A DNA stretch of 13,727 nt from CAVQGZ01 sp964356295 (GTDB lineage: Bacteria; Actinomycetota; Actinomycetes; Jiangellales; Jiangellaceae): assembly GCA_964356295.1 (NCBI GenBank), contig CAYHHE010000081.1:1-13727 (forward strand), written 5' to 3'. The notes under the pieces were generated by a model. The model did not search any database and had not been told where the DNA came from. It saw nothing but the letters and a program-made list of their open reading frames with translations. Made by a program: the position numbers and the translations under genes. Each line of letters opens with the position of its first letter. Within the stretch, counting starts at the first letter, position 1. Positions 12,811-13,727 of the stretch are shown here, in pieces.

Positions 12811-13590
12811 GTGACTGAGCTGCGCCTGGCCTCCTGGAACCTGCTGCACGGCAGGTCTCTGGCGGACGGGAAGACCCGCCGCGAGGACCTGCGCGCCGGC
12901 GCGAAGGTGCTCGATCCCGACGTGCTGGCCCTGCAGGAGGTCGACCGTGCGCAGGAGCGCTCAGGCCGGGTGGACCAGACTGCCGAGATCGCTGCCGCGG
13001 TGGGCGCCTCGTGGTCGATGTTCGTCCCCTCCCTGCTGGGTGTCCCTGGCGTCGACTGGACTACCGCGTACGCCGAGGGAGCCGAGGACGAGTCCCGGGC
13101 GGCCTACGGGATAGGGCTGGTCAGTCGATTCCCCGTGCTCGAGTGGGATGTGCTGCGCTTCCCGCCGGCACCGATGGCCATGCCCCTGCTGATTCCCGGT
13201 CAGGGTCTGGTGAAGGTGGACGACGAGCCGCGACTGGCGGTCTCGGCGGTGGTGTCCGGGCCGTCCGGGCCGTTCACGGCCATCGCCACCCATCTGTCGT
13301 TCGTGCCCGGTGTCAACGCACGACAGCTGCGTCACGTCGTCAGGTGGGCCTCGGACAAGCCCGCCCCTCGCGTGCTGCTGGGTGACCTGAACATGCCCGG
13401 TGGGCTGCCGGGTTGGATCAGCGGCTGGGCGCAGCTGGCGCGAGTGCGTACCTACCCGTCATGGAAGCCTCGCGTGCAGTTCGACCACGTCCTGGGCAGC
13501 GGGGTTTCCAGGGACCAGGTGCGCCACGCGGAGTCGGTGCGGCTGCCGGTGTCCGACCACAACGCAGTCGCGGTCACCCTGACGCTCTAG
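12811..13590 (+). CDS. Endonuclease/exonuclease/phosphatase (EEP) family protein
   Basis: Protein of 259 aa with a complete EEP (DNase I-like) active site: Asn10 in ASWNLLHG, Glu43 in LQEVD (metal ligand), GLVSRFP (102-108), His161 in ATHLS, Asp192 and Asn194 in GDLNMP, Asp225 in QFDHVL, and the SDH triad Ser248-Asp249-His250 near the C-terminus. Family members are metal-dependent phosphodiesterases or phosphomonoesterases acting on nucleic acids, phospholipid headgroups or inositol phosphates; the substrate cannot be told from the sequence. There is no signal peptide or membrane segment, so it is probably cytosolic. It lies 82 nt after deoD on the same strand, with its own -10 and a possible terminator between them. 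Confidence 0.9.
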   Translation: MTELRLASWNLLHGRSLADGKTRREDLRAGAKVLDPDVLALQEVDRAQERSGRVDQTAEIAAAVGASWSMFVPSLLGVPGVDWTTAYAEGAEDESRAAYGIGLVSRFPVLEWDVLRFPPAPMAMPLLIPGQGLVKVDDEPRLAVSAVVSGPSGPFTAIATHLSFVPGVNARQLRHVVRWASDKPAPRVLLGDLNMPGGLPGWISGWAQLARVRTYPSWKPRVQFDHVLGSGVSRDQVRHAESVRLPVSDHNAVAVTLTL

Positions 13591-13727
13591 CCGCGCTGGA
13601 CGACGGACGCTCAGGCGAGGCTGCCGACGGACGCTCTGGCGAGGCTGCCGACGCGGCGGCCGACGACGGCTTGCATCCCCGTCCTGCAAGGGTCCCCTGG
13701 CCCCGCGCGTCCACTTGTGGCTGACTC
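13591..13727. other. Non-coding tail of the window
   Basis: These 137 nt after the EEP gene hold the tandem repeat (13602-13649) and a small hairpin with a 6-bp stem, CTTGCA (13670-13675) with TGCAAG (13685-13690), and a 9-nt loop. I see no convincing gene, tRNA or strong promoter here. The hairpin could end transcription from either side. Confidence 0.5.
13602..13649. repeat. Two-copy 24-bp tandem direct repeat
   Basis: Units 13602-13625 and 13626-13649 differ only at one base (A13613 versus T13637). The first 4 bases of a third unit follow at 13650-13653. It starts 12 nt after the EEP stop codon in non-coding sequence. Confidence 0.9.

Overview
The window comes from the chromosome of a high-GC actinomycete (Actinomycetota). 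The evidence is the very GC-rich coding sequence with many GTG starts, an initiator tRNA with an unpaired 1:72 position, a mycoredoxin-type CGFC glutaredoxin (typical of mycothiol users), and a gene order that, from memory, closely follows Mycobacterium tuberculosis Rv3193c to Rv3199c: UPF0182, PDZ/Lon protease, DUF2342 zincin-like protein, ThiF-like protein, ABC1 kinase, UvrD2, mycoredoxin-1, NudC. No transposase, integrase, phage gene, CRISPR array or rRNA was seen. This is a conserved core locus, not an acquired island.

Layout. Positions 15-91 (-) hold tRNA-fMet with its own promoter. Positions 140-4268 (-) hold an envelope pair: a membrane-anchored PDZ/Lon-type serine protease followed by a giant UPF0182 membrane protein. 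From 4395 (+) a DUF2342 protein is transcribed divergently from the protease. It converges on a crotonase-fold (enoyl-CoA hydratase/isomerase-like) gene at 5795-6631 (-), with a large nested hairpin between the two. A compact divergent promoter region separates the crotonase gene from an orphan RiPP-type ThiF/leader-peptide-binding protein (6671-7495, +), which is followed by an ABC1/AarF atypical kinase (7540-8871, +). The kinase gene overlaps, tail to tail, a short UvrD2-type helicase (8811-10643, -). Mycoredoxin (10748-10981, +) diverges from the helicase and ends 2 bp from the end of NudC (10984-11928, -). NudC diverges from a DeoD-type purine nucleoside phosphorylase (12018-12728, +). An endonuclease/exonuclease/phosphatase-family protein follows (12811-13590, +), and the window ends in non-coding sequence with a two-copy tandem repeat.

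How the genes fit together. The functions are mixed housekeeping: envelope proteolysis, redox and DNA repair, NAD(H)/RNA-cap hydrolysis, purine salvage and a lipid-associated kinase. Genes alternate strand often, and most have their own promoter. A striking regularity is a TANNNT-like -10 element placed 6-8 nt before the start codon of nearly every gene. This is the signature of leaderless mRNAs, and it was used, with family N-termini, to choose starts. Several starts given here are therefore shorter than the longest open frame.

The best leads are: (1) the orphan RiPP E1-like protein with an intact four-cysteine zinc site but no visible precursor peptide or YcaO; (2) the symmetric bidirectional -10 at 6659-6665; (3) the UvrD2 that stops straight after helicase motif VI, with its tail coded antisense to the kinase; (4) altered key residues in the DUF2342 protein and in the crotonase; (5) the nested 55-nt hairpin at 5737-5791. 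I did not find a convincing new multi-gene defence or biosynthetic system.
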